From positions 372,001 to 436,000 of the forward strand of contig NZ_JAPVBQ010000001.1 of the NCBI RefSeq assembly GCF_026968045.1: 64,000 nt of DNA. The letters are read 5' to 3'. The notes beneath the pieces are model-generated. The model was given only the letters and a program-made list of their open reading frames with translations, was not told the origin of the DNA and did not search any database. Of the stretch, positions 24,609 through 33,601 are shown one piece after another; position 1 is the stretch's first letter; each line of letters begins with the position of its first letter. This DNA comes from Modestobacter sp. VKM Ac-2977. Its GTDB lineage: Bacteria; Actinomycetota; Actinomycetes; Mycobacteriales; Geodermatophilaceae. The position numbers and the translations under genes were made by a program.

Positions 24609-25448
24609 ATGACCGGACGACTCGTGCTGGGCGGGGCACCGCTGGGACAGCCCGGCGACGTCGGCCCGCGGCTGCGGCAGGCGATGGCCGACGCCGACGT
24701 CCTGGCGGTCGAGGACACCCGGCGGCTGCACCGGCTGGCCAAGGACCTCGAGGTGACCCTCACCGGCAAGGTGGTCACCTTCCACGAGACCGTGGAGCGG
24801 TCGCGGCTGCCCGGGCTGGTGGCGGCGATGACCGAGGGCCGCACGGTGCTGCTGATCACCGACGCGGGCATGCCGTCGGTCTCCGACCCCGGCTACACGC
24901 TGGTGCGGGCGGCGATCGAGGCAGGCATCGAGGTGACGTCGGTGCCCGGGCCGTCGGCTGTCGTCACCGCGCTGGCCGTCTCCGGGCTGCCGTGCGACCG
25001 GTTCACCTTCGAGGGCTTCCTGCCGCGCAAGGGCGGGGAGCGGCGGTCGGCACTGGCCGCGCTGGCCGCCGAGCCGCGCACGATGGTGTTCTACGAGTCG
25101 CCGCACCGGCTGGCCGACGCCCTGATCGACGCGGCCGAGGCGCTCGGCGCCGACCGACCCGCCGCCGTCTGCCGGGAGCTGACCAAGACCCACGAGGAGG
25201 TCCGCCGCGGTTCCCTGGCCTCGCTGGCCGAGTGGGCCGCCGAGGGCGTGCGCGGCGAGATCACCCTGGTGGTCGCCGGCGCGGTCGCCGGCCCGGCCAC
25301 CCTGACGCCGGCCGAACTGGCCGCCGAGGTCGCCGCGGAGGAGGCCGCCGGCGCCGACCGCAAGGAGGCGATCCGCACCGTCATGACCCGCACCGGCCTC
25401 CCGAGACGAGACGTCTACAACGCAGTCCTGGCCGCGAAGCGCCCCTGA
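24609..25448 (+). CDS. rsmI: 16S rRNA (cytidine1402-2'-O)-methyltransferase RsmI
   Basis: A 279-residue SAM-dependent tetrapyrrole-methylase-fold enzyme that methylates C1402 in the ribosomal P site. Family motifs are LAVEDTRRLHRL, LITDAGMPSVSDPGY, VPGPSAVVTALAVSGL and FEGFLPRKG. The C-terminal ~40 residues (DRKEAIRTVMTRTGLPRRDVYNAVL) form the HTH_61-like helical tail seen in the family. The ATG at 24609 is 54 bp from the divergent pmt start. Confidence 0.95.
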   Translation: MTGRLVLGGAPLGQPGDVGPRLRQAMADADVLAVEDTRRLHRLAKDLEVTLTGKVVTFHETVERSRLPGLVAAMTEGRTVLLITDAGMPSVSDPGYTLVRAAIEAGIEVTSVPGPSAVVTALAVSGLPCDRFTFEGFLPRKGGERRSALAALAAEPRTMVFYESPHRLADALIDAAEALGADRPAAVCRELTKTHEEVRRGSLASLAEWAAEGVRGEITLVVAGAVAGPATLTPAELAAEVAAEEAAGADRKEAIRTVMTRTGLPRRDVYNAVLAAKRP

Positions 25449-25465
25449 CCCAGCCCCCGCCGTCG

Positions 25466-25521
25466 CGGTTGTGCACCGGTCGTCGGTCGGGGGTCGACCG
25501 ACCGGCGGTCAGCGCACAACG
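25466..25521. repeat. Palindromic repeat, 3' flank of the DUF559-like gene
   Basis: GTTGTGC (25468-25474) pairs with GCACAAC (25514-25520), and CGGTCGG (25484-25490) with CCGACCG (25498-25504). The left arm GTTGTGCAC..TCGTCGGTCGG recurs at 26439-26461 on the other side of the gene. The stop codon of the minus-strand gene (25509-25511) lies inside the right arm. It could serve as a bidirectional terminator for this gene and rsmI. Confidence 0.65.
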
Positions 25522-26381
25522 CCGAGCGCGGCGGCGATCCGTGCGACCAGTCGACCCGGCTGGCGCAGGTCGGCCGCGGTCACGAAGAGCACGCGCCAAC
25601 CGGCCGCCGTCAGCCGGTTGAGCCGTTGCCGGTCGCGGGCGAACTGGCCGGGCTCCGCGTGCCAGAGCCCGTCGTACTCCAGCGCCACCTGCTGCTCGGC
25701 CCAGCCGAAGTCCACCCGGGCGACGACGCGGCCGCCGTCCAGCACCCGGAACTGGGCGACCGGTGCCGGGAGACCGCTGTCATAGACCAGCAGGCGCAAC
25801 CGGGACTCCTGCGGGGACTCGGCGAGTCCGTCGGCCAGGGCCACGGCACGGCGGGCGCGCCGACTGCCCGGTCCGAGGGCGGTGCCGGCCAGCCAGCGCA
25901 CCTCCTCGAGGTCGGCGCCGGCGAGCACCACCAGCTGATCGACGGCGGCCACGGCCTCGACCAGGGGCAGCGCCGAGGCCAGCCGCACCGCGGTCGCCTC
26001 GGGTGTCGTCAGCTGCACGCCCTGGTGCCGGACGACGGTGCGTGCCTCCATGTCCGCGCGCCGGACCCGTAGTCCGGGGACCCGCACGGGATGACCGCCC
26101 GGCCAGCGGGTGACCTCCACGTCGTCGTCCGCCGAGGCGAGGGGGACTCCCCACAGCGCGGCCGCGCTCACCCCGGTGACCACGTCGTCCGGCAGCAGCA
26201 GCCGGCCCGCAGCCATCGCCCGCAGCTCGTGCGTGACCGGGACCTCGCGGTGCACGTAGACGTCGGGGAACAGTCGTCTCCAGCAGTGCCTGCGGAGCTG
26301 GGCCGTCGTCAGCGCGCCGTCCCGGACGGCGTCGGACCCCCGGAACGGCGTGTGGCGGAGGTCGTCGGGCACGGCGAGCAC
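25509..26381 (-). CDS. AbiEi-like / DUF559 endonuclease-fold domain protein
   Basis: A 290-residue protein. The N-terminal part (ALTTAQLRRHCWRRLFPDVYV) resembles the winged-helix start of AbiEi-like antitoxin proteins. The C-terminal part (RVDFGWAEQQVALEYDG ... RDRQRLNRLTAAGWRVLFVT) is a very-short-patch/DUF559 endonuclease-like fold with the D...E.D..W pattern. Many actinobacteria carry several such genes of unknown function. GTG 26381 is chosen for the conserved start region; GTG 26372 is possible. The gene is bracketed by two related palindromes. No partner toxin gene is adjacent. Confidence 0.7.
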   Translation of the reverse strand: MLAVPDDLRHTPFRGSDAVRDGALTTAQLRRHCWRRLFPDVYVHREVPVTHELRAMAAGRLLLPDDVVTGVSAAALWGVPLASADDDVEVTRWPGGHPVRVPGLRVRRADMEARTVVRHQGVQLTTPEATAVRLASALPLVEAVAAVDQLVVLAGADLEEVRWLAGTALGPGSRRARRAVALADGLAESPQESRLRLLVYDSGLPAPVAQFRVLDGGRVVARVDFGWAEQQVALEYDGLWHAEPGQFARDRQRLNRLTAAGWRVLFVTAADLRQPGRLVARIAAALGVVR

Positions 26382-26432
26382 GCCCGCACCCTGCCGTCCC
26401 GGCCCCACACGCCGCGTCCGTCGTCCACAGGC

Positions 26433-26497
26433 TCCGCCGTTGTGCACTCATCGTCGGTCGGGCGGACCTGAACCGACGACGAGCGCCACAACGGCGA
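26433..26497. repeat. Palindromic repeat, 5' flank of the DUF559-like gene
   Basis: CGCCGTTGTG (26435-26444) pairs perfectly with CACAACGGCG (26487-26496), and inside it TCGTCGGT (26451-26458) pairs with ACCGACGA (26472-26479). It shares the core GTTGTGCAC..TCGTCGGTCGG with the element at 25466-25521. It lies between the divergent flank of this gene and the 3' end of corA. Confidence 0.65.
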
Positions 26498-26503
26498 GCC
26501 GGG

Positions 26504-27613
26504 CTAGAGCCAGCCGGTGCGCTTGAAGCCGCGGTGCAGGGCGAGGCAGGCGAAGAGCATCAGCAGCAGCGCGGCCGGGTACGCCCAGCGCTCGTCGAGC
26601 TCGGGCATGTACACGAAGTTCATGCCGTAGATGCCGGCGATGGCGGTGGGCAGCGCGATGATGCCGGCCCAGGCCGAGATCTTCCGCATGTCCTCGTTGT
26701 CGGCCAGCGAGGTGCGGGCCAGCGACGCCTGCAGGATCGACGTCAGCAGCTCGTCCAGGCCGGTCACCTGGTCACGCACCCGGAGCGCGTGGTCCTGGAC
26801 GTCCCGGAAGTAGGAGCGCATCGCCTCGGGCACCAGCTCGTTCGGTCGGTCGACCAGCGTGGACAGGGGCAGCTCCAGCGGCAGCACCGCCCGGCGCAGC
26901 TGCATCAGCTCCCGCTTGAGCTGGTAGATGCGGCCGCTGTCGTCGGTGCGGCTCGGGCTGAACACCGAGGTCTCGACCTCCTCGACGTCCTGCTCCACCT
27001 CGCCGGCTACCTCCAGGAAGTCGTCGACGACGTGGTCGGCGATCGCGTAGAGGACGGCGGAGGGGCCGTTGCACAACAGGTCCGGCTGCTCCTCCAGCTG
27101 GGTGCGCAGCTGCCCCAGTTCCCCGTGCGTGCCGTGCCGGACGGTGATCACGTGGTCGCGGCCGATGAAGACCATGATCTCCCCGGTGATCAGCACCTCG
27201 CTGGTGGCGGTCAGCTGGTCGTGCTCGACGTAGCTGGCCGTCTTGAGCACCATGAACATCGCCTCGTCGTAGCGCTCCAGCTTGGGCCGCTGGTGGGCGT
27301 ACACGGCGTCCTCGACGGCGAGCGGGTGCAGTCCGTAGTGCTCCCCGATCGCGGTGAGCTCGGCCTCGGAGGGCTCGTAGAGCCCCAGCCAGACGAACCC
27401 GCCCCGGTCGCGGGCCACCTGCAGCGCCTCGGACGGCGCGACGTCGAGCCGCTCGCCCTGCACGTAGACGGCGCAGTCGACGACCGGGTCGTCGGTGTCC
27501 CGCTCAGGCTGCTTCTCGCGGGGCGCGCCTGCCGGGCGTGGGCGGAGCGTCTGCGGGAGTTCGGCCGGCGTCCCGGGGGTGCGCCTGCTGGTCGTGCTGT
27601 CGGTGTCGGTCAC
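26504..27613 (-). CDS. corA: CorA-family Mg2+/Co2+ transporter
   Basis: A 369-residue channel subunit. It has an acidic cytoplasmic domain (residues ~45-300) and two C-terminal helices with the selectivity motif YGMNF in the loop before TM2 (AYPAALLLMLFACLAL). A basic end, RGFKRTGWL, follows. CorA works as a pentamer. GTG 27613 is chosen over upstream codons because GGGAGGA lies just upstream. The first ~45 residues are a disordered Pro/Arg/Thr-rich leader. Confidence 0.93.
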   Translation of the reverse strand: MTDTDSTTSRRTPGTPAELPQTLRPRPAGAPREKQPERDTDDPVVDCAVYVQGERLDVAPSEALQVARDRGGFVWLGLYEPSEAELTAIGEHYGLHPLAVEDAVYAHQRPKLERYDEAMFMVLKTASYVEHDQLTATSEVLITGEIMVFIGRDHVITVRHGTHGELGQLRTQLEEQPDLLCNGPSAVLYAIADHVVDDFLEVAGEVEQDVEEVETSVFSPSRTDDSGRIYQLKRELMQLRRAVLPLELPLSTLVDRPNELVPEAMRSYFRDVQDHALRVRDQVTGLDELLTSILQASLARTSLADNEDMRKISAWAGIIALPTAIAGIYGMNFVYMPELDERWAYPAALLLMLFACLALHRGFKRTGWL

Positions 27614-27767
27614 CGGTCCTCCCTCGGGTCTGTCGGGGTCCAGCATCCCCGGCCCACCACCCGCGGGTCTCACCCCGGCGGGTGAGACGTGCGCCGGTGG
27701 CGCTGCGGTCGGCCGCCGGAACGCCCGACCTGATCCGGGACACCCGTTCCGCGATCAGGAGATCCCC

Positions 27768-28424
27768 GTGCCCAGCGCCGTCCTCGACGCCCCCCGCGCC
27801 ACCCCCGCCGTCGCCCCGGCGACCGTGCGCCCGGTGCGGCTGCCGGCGACCGTCGCCGCCGCGGGCGGGCTCTCCGTGCTGGAGGCACTGGCGCTGCTCG
27901 CCCTCGGGCTGACCAGCCTGGAGGGCGTCTTCGGTTCCGGGGTGCGCCCCTCCGGCTGGCTCGTCGCCGGCACCCTGCTGCTGCTCGCCGGATGGGTCGT
28001 GCTGTGCGCCGGCGGTGGGGCCGGCCTCGTCGACGGAACCGGCCGGCTGCTGCTGGTCGCCGTCGCCTGCGGGGAGATCGCCCTGCTGGTCGTGCTCTGC
28101 GCGGTGGGGCTGGTCGGTGCGAACGGGGTCCTGCTGGTGGCGATCGGCCCGATCGGCGGCCTGCCGGTGCCCGCGCTGGCGCTGCTGGGCCTCGCCGTCC
28201 CCACCGGGAAGCTGCTGCTGGCCAGCGCGCCGTCCGCGCTCGCCTGGGTCGCCGCCGGAGGGCGCCCGCGGCCGGCCCGCCGGGCACCCGTGGTCGAGCA
28301 CCGCGTGCTGCGGGGCGTCACCGTGGCCGGCATCGGGCTGGCGCTGGCCGCCGTCGCGCTGGTGGGCGTGCCCGCGGAGGACCTCTCCGCACCGAGCACC
28401 GTCGCGGTCACCGACGCCCCCTGA
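27768..28424 (+). CDS. Uncharacterised membrane protein
   Basis: A 218-residue hydrophobic protein from GTG 27768, with AGGAG 6 nt upstream. Five likely helices are visible, among them [60 protein letters not shown] and [18 protein letters not shown]. The end is polar ([10 protein letters not shown]). No enzymatic motif is visible. It lies 46 bp upstream of metG and could be co-transcribed with it; function unknown. Confidence 0.68.
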   Translation: MPSAVLDAPRATPAVAPATVRPVRLPATVAAAGGLSVLEALALLALGLTSLEGVFGSGVRPSGWLVAGTLLLLAGWVVLCAGGGAGLVDGTGRLLLVAVACGEIALLVVLCAVGLVGANGVLLVAIGPIGGLPVPALALLGLAVPTGKLLLASAPSALAWVAAGGRPRPARRAPVVEHRVLRGVTVAGIGLALAAVALVGVPAEDLSAPSTVAVTDAP

Positions 28425-28470
28425 GGACGCGCCGGTCAACCCGGTGGACGCCGGTCACTACCCTCAGGCC

Positions 28471-30291
28471 GTGACAGATCGGCACATCCTCACCGCCGTC
28501 GCGTGGCCCTACGCCAACGGCCCGCGGCACATCGGCCACGTCTCCGGGTTCGGCGTCCCCTCCGACGTCTTCAGCCGGTTCCACCGGATGTCCGGCGACC
28601 AGGTGCTGATGGTGAGCGGCACCGACGAGCACGGGACGCCGATCACGGTCGCCGCGGACGCCGAGGGCATCACCCCGCGGCAGATCGCCGACCGCAACAA
28701 CCGGGTCATCGTCGACGACCTGGTCAGCCTGGGGCTCAGCTACGACCTGTTCACCCGGACGACGACGGCCAACCACCGCGCGGTGAGCCAGGAGATCTTC
28801 CTCGGGCTGCTGAAGAACGGCTACGTCTTCCCGCAAACCACGCTGGGCGCGATCAGCCCGTCGACCGGCCGCACCCTGCCCGACCGCTACATCGAGGGCA
28901 CCTGCCCGATCTGCGGCTACGACGGCGCCCGCGGCGACCAGTGCGACAACTGCGGCAACCAGCTGGACCCGATCGACCTGGTGAACCCGGTCAGCCGGAT
29001 CAACGGCGAGACGCCGAAGTTCGTCGAGGAGGAGCACTACTTCCTGGACCTGCCGGCGTTCACCCGGGCGCTGGGCGACTGGCTGGGCACCCGGGGGAAC
29101 TGGCGCCCCAACGTCCTGAACTTCAGCGTCAACCTGCTCTCCGACCTCAAGCCGCGCAGCTACACCCGGGACATCGACTGGGGCGTGCCGGTGCCGCTGG
29201 ACGGCTGGCGGGACCGGCCGGACAAGCGCATCTACGTCTGGTTCGACGCCGTGGTGGGCTACCTGTCGGCGTCGATCGAGTGGGCCCGCCGGTCCGGTGA
29301 CCCGGAGGCCTGGCGGCAGTGGTGGCAGGCGCCGGACTCCGACGCCTACTACTTCATGGGCAAGGACAACATCGTCTTCCACTCCGAGATCTGGCCGGCC
29401 CAGCTGCTCGGCTACAACGGGGCGGGCGACAAGGGCGGGACGCCGGGCTCCTACGGCCGGCTCAACCTGCCCACCGAGGTGGTCTCCAGCGAGTTCCTGA
29501 CCATGGAGGGGCGGAAGTTCTCCTCCTCGCGCAACGTGGTCATCTACGTCCGCGACTTCCTCTCCCGCTACGACGCCGACGCGCTGCGCTACTTCATCGC
29601 CGTGGCCGGCCCGGAGAACCAGGACACCGACTTCACCTGGGCGGAGTTCCTGCGCCGCAACAACGACGAGCTGGTCGCCGGGTGGGGCAACCTGGTCAAC
29701 CGCTCGGTGTCGATGGCCGCCAAGAACGTCGGCGCCGTCCCGACCCCGGGTGAGCTCACCGACGCCGACCGGGCGCTGCTGGCCACCACCTCCGGGGCCT
29801 TCACCGCCGTGGGTGACCTGCTGTCGCGCAACCGGCAGAAGGCGGCGGCGACCGAGGCGATGCGGGTCGTCGGTGAGGCGAACAAGTACCTGTCGGACCA
29901 GGCGCCGTGGAAGCTCAAGGAGGACCCGGCCCGCCGGGACACCGTCCTGCACACCGCGCTGCAGGCGATCAAGGACTGCAACGCCCTGCTGACGCCGTTC
30001 CTGCCGCACTCCTCGCAACAGGTGCACGAGCTGCTGGGCGGCACCGGCGTCTGGTCGGTCGCCCCGCAGGTGGTCGAGACCGAGGACCTGGACGACGGCT
30101 CGCCGTACCCGGTCATCACCGGGCCCTACGACCAGGGGCAGGCCGTCTGGGCGTCCACGCCGCTGCCGCCGCCGGGCACGCCGCTCGCCCCGCCGAAGCC
30201 GGTGTTCACCAAGCTCGATCCCTCGATCGTGGAGGAGGAGCTGCGTCGCCTGGAGGAGGGCGGCCAGAGCGGGTCGGACGGCGAGGCGTGA
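28471..30291 (+). CDS. metG: Methionyl-tRNA synthetase
   Basis: A 606-residue class I synthetase. The HIGH motif is HIGHVSG and the KMSKS loop appears as RKFSSSRN, the variant found in actinobacterial MetRS. The zinc knuckle CPICG...CDNCG is intact with one visible Cys4 set. The anticodon-binding helical domain ends near residue 560, followed by a short acidic tail. No C-terminal EMAP/tRNA-binding domain is present. GTG 28471 begins right at the Rossmann fold. tatD follows 37 bp later, as in many actinobacteria. Confidence 0.95.
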   Translation: MTDRHILTAVAWPYANGPRHIGHVSGFGVPSDVFSRFHRMSGDQVLMVSGTDEHGTPITVAADAEGITPRQIADRNNRVIVDDLVSLGLSYDLFTRTTTANHRAVSQEIFLGLLKNGYVFPQTTLGAISPSTGRTLPDRYIEGTCPICGYDGARGDQCDNCGNQLDPIDLVNPVSRINGETPKFVEEEHYFLDLPAFTRALGDWLGTRGNWRPNVLNFSVNLLSDLKPRSYTRDIDWGVPVPLDGWRDRPDKRIYVWFDAVVGYLSASIEWARRSGDPEAWRQWWQAPDSDAYYFMGKDNIVFHSEIWPAQLLGYNGAGDKGGTPGSYGRLNLPTEVVSSEFLTMEGRKFSSSRNVVIYVRDFLSRYDADALRYFIAVAGPENQDTDFTWAEFLRRNNDELVAGWGNLVNRSVSMAAKNVGAVPTPGELTDADRALLATTSGAFTAVGDLLSRNRQKAAATEAMRVVGEANKYLSDQAPWKLKEDPARRDTVLHTALQAIKDCNALLTPFLPHSSQQVHELLGGTGVWSVAPQVVETEDLDDGSPYPVITGPYDQGQAVWASTPLPPPGTPLAPPKPVFTKLDPSIVEEELRRLEEGGQSGSDGEA

Positions 30292-30328
30292 CCTCCCGGA
30301 CCACCACAATGGCCCTCCTGGTGGAGGC

Positions 30329-31201
30329 GTGAGCCGGTCGGCGTCCTCGCGGGCGAACCGGCGGGGTGAGCCGCCGCCGTCCCCGGAGCCGCTGCCGTCC
30401 CCGGCGGTCGACAGCCACACGCACTTCGACATCGCCGTGGGCGGTGAGGACCGGGAGCCCACCGACGCGGAGGTGGACGAGGCGATCGCGGCCGCCGTGG
30501 CCGTCGGCGTCCCGCGGCTGGTGCAGGTCGGGGTGGACGTCGGGTCCTCGCGCTGGTCGGCCGCGCTGGCGGCCCGGCACCCGAACGTGCTGGCGGCGGT
30601 GGCGCTGCACCCCAACGAGGCGGGGGCCGGGGCGGCGACCGAGGCGGCGCTGGCCGAGATCGACCAGCTCGCCGCGCTGCCCCGGGTGCGGGCGGTGGGG
30701 GAGACCGGCCTGGACCGCTACCGCACCGGCCCCGAGGGCTGGGCCGCCCAGGAGGCCTCCTTCCGGGCGCACATCGACATCGCCAAGCGGCACGGCATCG
30801 CGCTGGTCATCCACGACCGCGACGCCCACGACGAGGTGCTCCGGGTGCTGGACGACGAGGGTGCGCCCGAGCACACCGTCTTCCACTGCTTCTCCGGGGA
30901 CGCCGGGTTCGCCCGGGCCTGCCTCGAGCGCGGCCACGTGCTGTCCTTCGCCGGCACGGTCACCTTCTCCAGCGCCGGCGCCCTGCGCGAGGCGGCGGCG
31001 CTGACCCCGCTGGACCAGCTGCTGGTCGAGACCGACGCCCCGTTCCTGACCCCGGCACCGCTGCGCGGGCGCCCGAACTCCGCCCGGCTGGTACCGCACA
31101 CGGTCCGGGCGCTGGCCGAGGTCACCGGGGTGCCGCTGGACCAGCTGTGCGCGGCCCTGACCAGCACGGCGGAACGGGTCTTCGGCTCCTGGGACGACTG
31201 A
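30329..31201 (+). CDS. tatD: TatD-family metal-dependent hydrolase/DNase
   Basis: A 290-residue TIM-barrel metallo-hydrolase. Metal ligands are visible in VDSHTHFD, AVGETGLD, VIHDRDAHDE, FHCFSGD and LVETDAPFL. TatD proteins have 3'-5' exonuclease activity and roles in DNA repair and oxidative-damage clearance. The first ~25 residues (RSASSRANRRGEPPPSPEP) are a disordered extension. A small CCACCA...TGGTGG hairpin (30301-30324) overlaps the region of the ribosome site before GTG 30329. Confidence 0.92.
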   Translation: MSRSASSRANRRGEPPPSPEPLPSPAVDSHTHFDIAVGGEDREPTDAEVDEAIAAAVAVGVPRLVQVGVDVGSSRWSAALAARHPNVLAAVALHPNEAGAGAATEAALAEIDQLAALPRVRAVGETGLDRYRTGPEGWAAQEASFRAHIDIAKRHGIALVIHDRDAHDEVLRVLDDEGAPEHTVFHCFSGDAGFARACLERGHVLSFAGTVTFSSAGALREAAALTPLDQLLVETDAPFLTPAPLRGRPNSARLVPHTVRALAEVTGVPLDQLCAALTSTAERVFGSWDD

Positions 31202-31249
31202 GGCGGGTGGGCCGCCCCCCGGTCAGCTGAACCGGGGCACACTGGGGGA

Positions 31250-32083
31250 GTGGGCCGCCTCATCGCCGTCGTGCTCTTCATCGCCTTGATGGTCCCGGCC
31301 GCCATGCTGGCCCGGGGCTGGTCACTCGCGTCCGGTCGCCGGGCCGTGGCCTCCGCCGGTGTCGAGTTCGTGCCGGTGACGCCGGAGGCGACCGCGCAGC
31401 TGGCCCGCCAGGCCACCCATGCCCACCGGGTGCGGCTGTTCGGGTTGCTGCTCGGGCTGGCGCTGGTGGTCAGCACGGTGGTGCTGTTCGCCGAGGCGTC
31501 GGTCTTCCTCTGGGTGCCCGCCCTCGCCGTGGGCCTGCTGGCCGGCGTGCTGCTGGCGGAAGCGACCCGGCCGCGGCCGCGCTGGGCGACGACCAGCCCG
31601 CCCCGCCGGCCCCGGCGGTCGGAGCAGATATCGCTCTGGCTGCTGTGGACCATGCGCGCTGTGGTCGCGGGGGTGGTGCTCACCGCCCTGCTGCAGGTCG
31701 ACGACCTGGCGTCGCCGGTCGTCGCGACGGCGACGGCGGTGCCGCTGGCCGGTTGGCTGCTGGCCGAGGCGGCCCTGCTGCGGGTGTGGCTCCGCCCGCT
31801 CCCCGCCGAGGGCGCCGACGTGCCGGTCGACGAGGCGCAGCGCACCTGGACCGCGCACCTGTCGGTCGCCGCGGCCAGCGTGCTCGCCCTGCTCCCGATG
31901 GGGGCGCTGCTGCTCCGTGCCGCGATCGACCTCGGCGACCGGGTGAGCTCCGACGGCGCCGGGCTGCTGCCGGTGGCCCTCGTCGCGGGCGGGTTCTCCG
32001 CGATCATCGCCGGGCTGGTGGTGGCCGGCTTCCTGGTGACCTGGTTGCGCCCGGTGCGGCAGACCACGCCCGCGCTGGCCTGA
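31250..32083 (+). CDS. Uncharacterised multi-pass membrane protein
   Basis: A 277-residue protein with about seven hydrophobic helices: LIAVVLFIALMVPAAMLA; LFGLLLGLALVVSTVVLFA; VPALAVGLLAGVLLAEA; LWTMRAVVAGVVLTALL; TAVPLAGWLLAEAALL; SVAAASVLALLPMGALLL; and AIIAGLVVAGFLVTWL. Arg/Pro-rich loops lie between them. No family motif is recognised. The start is GTG 31250. It lies between tatD and the rpfB leader on the same strand. Confidence 0.68.
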   Translation: MGRLIAVVLFIALMVPAAMLARGWSLASGRRAVASAGVEFVPVTPEATAQLARQATHAHRVRLFGLLLGLALVVSTVVLFAEASVFLWVPALAVGLLAGVLLAEATRPRPRWATTSPPRRPRRSEQISLWLLWTMRAVVAGVVLTALLQVDDLASPVVATATAVPLAGWLLAEAALLRVWLRPLPAEGADVPVDEAQRTWTAHLSVAAASVLALLPMGALLLRAAIDLGDRVSSDGAGLLPVALVAGGFSAIIAGLVVAGFLVTWLRPVRQTTPALA

Positions 32084-32261
32084 GGCGGTCCGGGCCCACC
32101 GGTCGGCTGTGGCCTTGCGCACGGCCGGGATGCGGGTGATCACGCTCTCTCGCGGCGCGTTTCTCACCCACCGTGTCGGCGCGCCTGCGGAGGGCTGAGT
32201 CGACATGGTGGTTTCTTGATCCCGCACCGTTCTCTTCCGTCAGGCGTTCGTTATCGTGCCG

Positions 32262-32343
32262 TGACCGACAAGCCGGGGTGGGGAACACCTGGGCGCTCGT
32301 TCCTGCCCGGGTGACCGCTCCCGGACCCGGAGCTCGTCGGGCC
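32262..32343 (+). promoter_or_regulatory. Probable c-di-AMP (ydaO-type) riboswitch upstream of rpfB
   Basis: The 330-bp region before rpfB contains CCGACAAGCCGG (from 32265), GGTGGGGAACACC, CCCGGGTGACC and GGACCCGGAGCTCGTCGG. These follow the order of conserved blocks in actinobacterial ydaO/yuaA leaders (CCGACAAGCC, GGGGGAACC, GGGGTGA, GAACCCG..CTCGTCGG). CCGAC (32265-32269) and GTCGG (32336-32340) would close the first stem. Known rpf leaders in Streptomyces carry this c-di-AMP switch. The internal GGGGTGAATC block is diverged, so this is moderate. Confidence 0.5.
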
Positions 32344-32413
32344 GCACGGTGAGGGGCGCCGCCCTCCGGGTGAGGTCCGTCGGCTGTCGCCCTCGTTCCC
32401 CTGCCCGGGCCCC

Positions 32414-33532
32414 GTGACCCGTGGATGTGTTGTGCACCGATCGCTGAAGTCGATTCTCTTCGTCCTGGTCCTCCTGGGCCTGGTGGGCGGTTCCGCTGCC
32501 TACTTCGCTGCCCAGAAGACGGTGACCCTGACCGTCGACGGCCAGTCGCGCGAGGTGCGCACCTATGCCGGCACGGCCGCTGAGGTGCTGGCCGACGAGG
32601 GGCTGGAGCCCGCGTCGCAGGACGTCGTCCTGCCCGACCCCGGCGACGCGATCGGCGACGGCGCCACGATCGTGCTCAACCGCGCCCGTCCTTTGACGCT
32701 GACCGTCGACGGGGTGCGCACCGACGTCTTCACGACGGCCCTCTCGGTCGACGGCGCACTCGCCGAGCTCGGGTACCGCACCGACGAGCTGGTGCTCTCC
32801 GCCAGCCGCAGCCAGCGCCTGCCGCTGGACGGCATGGACCTCGCCATCACCACCAACAAGGACGTCACGCTGATCGCGGACGGCCAGCAGCGCGTGGTCA
32901 CCACCACCGCGGCGACCGCCGGTGACCTGCTGGCCGAGCAGGGCATCGCCCTGTCGCCCACCGACCGCACCTCGATCTACCCGCAGCAGCCTCTGCTGGA
33001 CGCGATGGTCCTGCGGGTCACCCGGGTCGTCGTCACCGACGTGACCGAGGTCCAGCCGCTGGACTACGCGACCGTCGAGACGCCGGACCCGAACGCCTTC
33101 CAGGGGCAGCGCACCGTCACCCAGCGGGGGGTCGAGGGCGCGCAGACGGTCACCTGGCGGGTCACCGTCACCGACGGGGTCGAGACCGGCCGCGAGCAGC
33201 TGGGTGTCGAGGTCAGCACGCCGCCGGTCGACCAGCAGGTGGCCGTCGGCACGAAGGAGAAGCCGGCTGCACCGGCGCCCGTGGTCAGCGCCGACGGCCT
33301 GAACTGGTCCGCGCTGGCCGCCTGCGAGTCCGGTGGCCGGCCCACCGCGGTGAGCGGCACCGGCAAGTACCGCGGCATGTACCAGTTCTCCACCGGCACC
33401 TGGGCCGCCGTCGGGGGTAGCGGTGACCCGGCCGCCGCGTCGGCCGAGGAGCAGACCATGCGGGCGCAGATGCTGTACGCCCGTTCCGGCGCGGGGCAGT
33501 GGCCGCACTGCGGTCCCCGCCTGTTCGGGTGA
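32414..33532 (+). CDS. rpfB: Resuscitation-promoting factor RpfB
   Basis: A 372-residue secreted, membrane-anchored peptidoglycan hydrolase. It has one N-terminal helix ([22 protein letters not shown]), three DUF348 repeats ([59 protein letters not shown]), a G5 domain (~205-280) and a C-terminal lysozyme-like Rpf domain ([14 protein letters not shown]...[12 protein letters not shown]) whose catalytic Glu is in ACESGG. Start candidates are GTG 32414 and GTG 32432; both keep the helix. It lies downstream of a probable c-di-AMP riboswitch and just before rsmA. Confidence 0.93.
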   Translation: MTRGCVVHRSLKSILFVLVLLGLVGGSAAYFAAQKTVTLTVDGQSREVRTYAGTAAEVLADEGLEPASQDVVLPDPGDAIGDGATIVLNRARPLTLTVDGVRTDVFTTALSVDGALAELGYRTDELVLSASRSQRLPLDGMDLAITTNKDVTLIADGQQRVVTTTAATAGDLLAEQGIALSPTDRTSIYPQQPLLDAMVLRVTRVVVTDVTEVQPLDYATVETPDPNAFQGQRTVTQRGVEGAQTVTWRVTVTDGVETGREQLGVEVSTPPVDQQVAVGTKEKPAAPAPVVSADGLNWSALAACESGGRPTAVSGTGKYRGMYQFSTGTWAAVGGSGDPAAASAEEQTMRAQMLYARSGAGQWPHCGPRLFG

Positions 33533-33534
33533 TG

Positions 33535-33601
33535 AAGGACCTCGCTGCCCCCCGCCACTCGCAGGCTCGCGGCGGGCCCCTGCAGCGAGGCCGGAGATGA
33601 C
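33535..33601 (+). repeat. Dispersed hairpin repeat, copy B (between rpfB and rsmA)
   Basis: CCTCGCTG (33540-33547) pairs with CAGCGAGG (33583-33590), enclosing CCCGCC/GGCGGG. The sequence is a close relative of 9115-9182 on the opposite strand, including identical GGGCCCCTGCAGC. The right end (CCGGAG) supplies the ribosome site of rsmA. It may act as an rpfB terminator, but there is no T-run. Confidence 0.65.

Noticed and set aside
30301-30324. CCACCA...TGGTGG hairpin before tatD as a terminator
   Set aside because: Only 6 bp with a 12-nt loop and no T-run; may be chance, so it is mentioned only with tatD.
28408-30615. 735-codon minus-strand frame opposite metG
   Set aside because: MetRS motifs on the plus strand explain the region; the antisense product is low-complexity and lacks a credible start.
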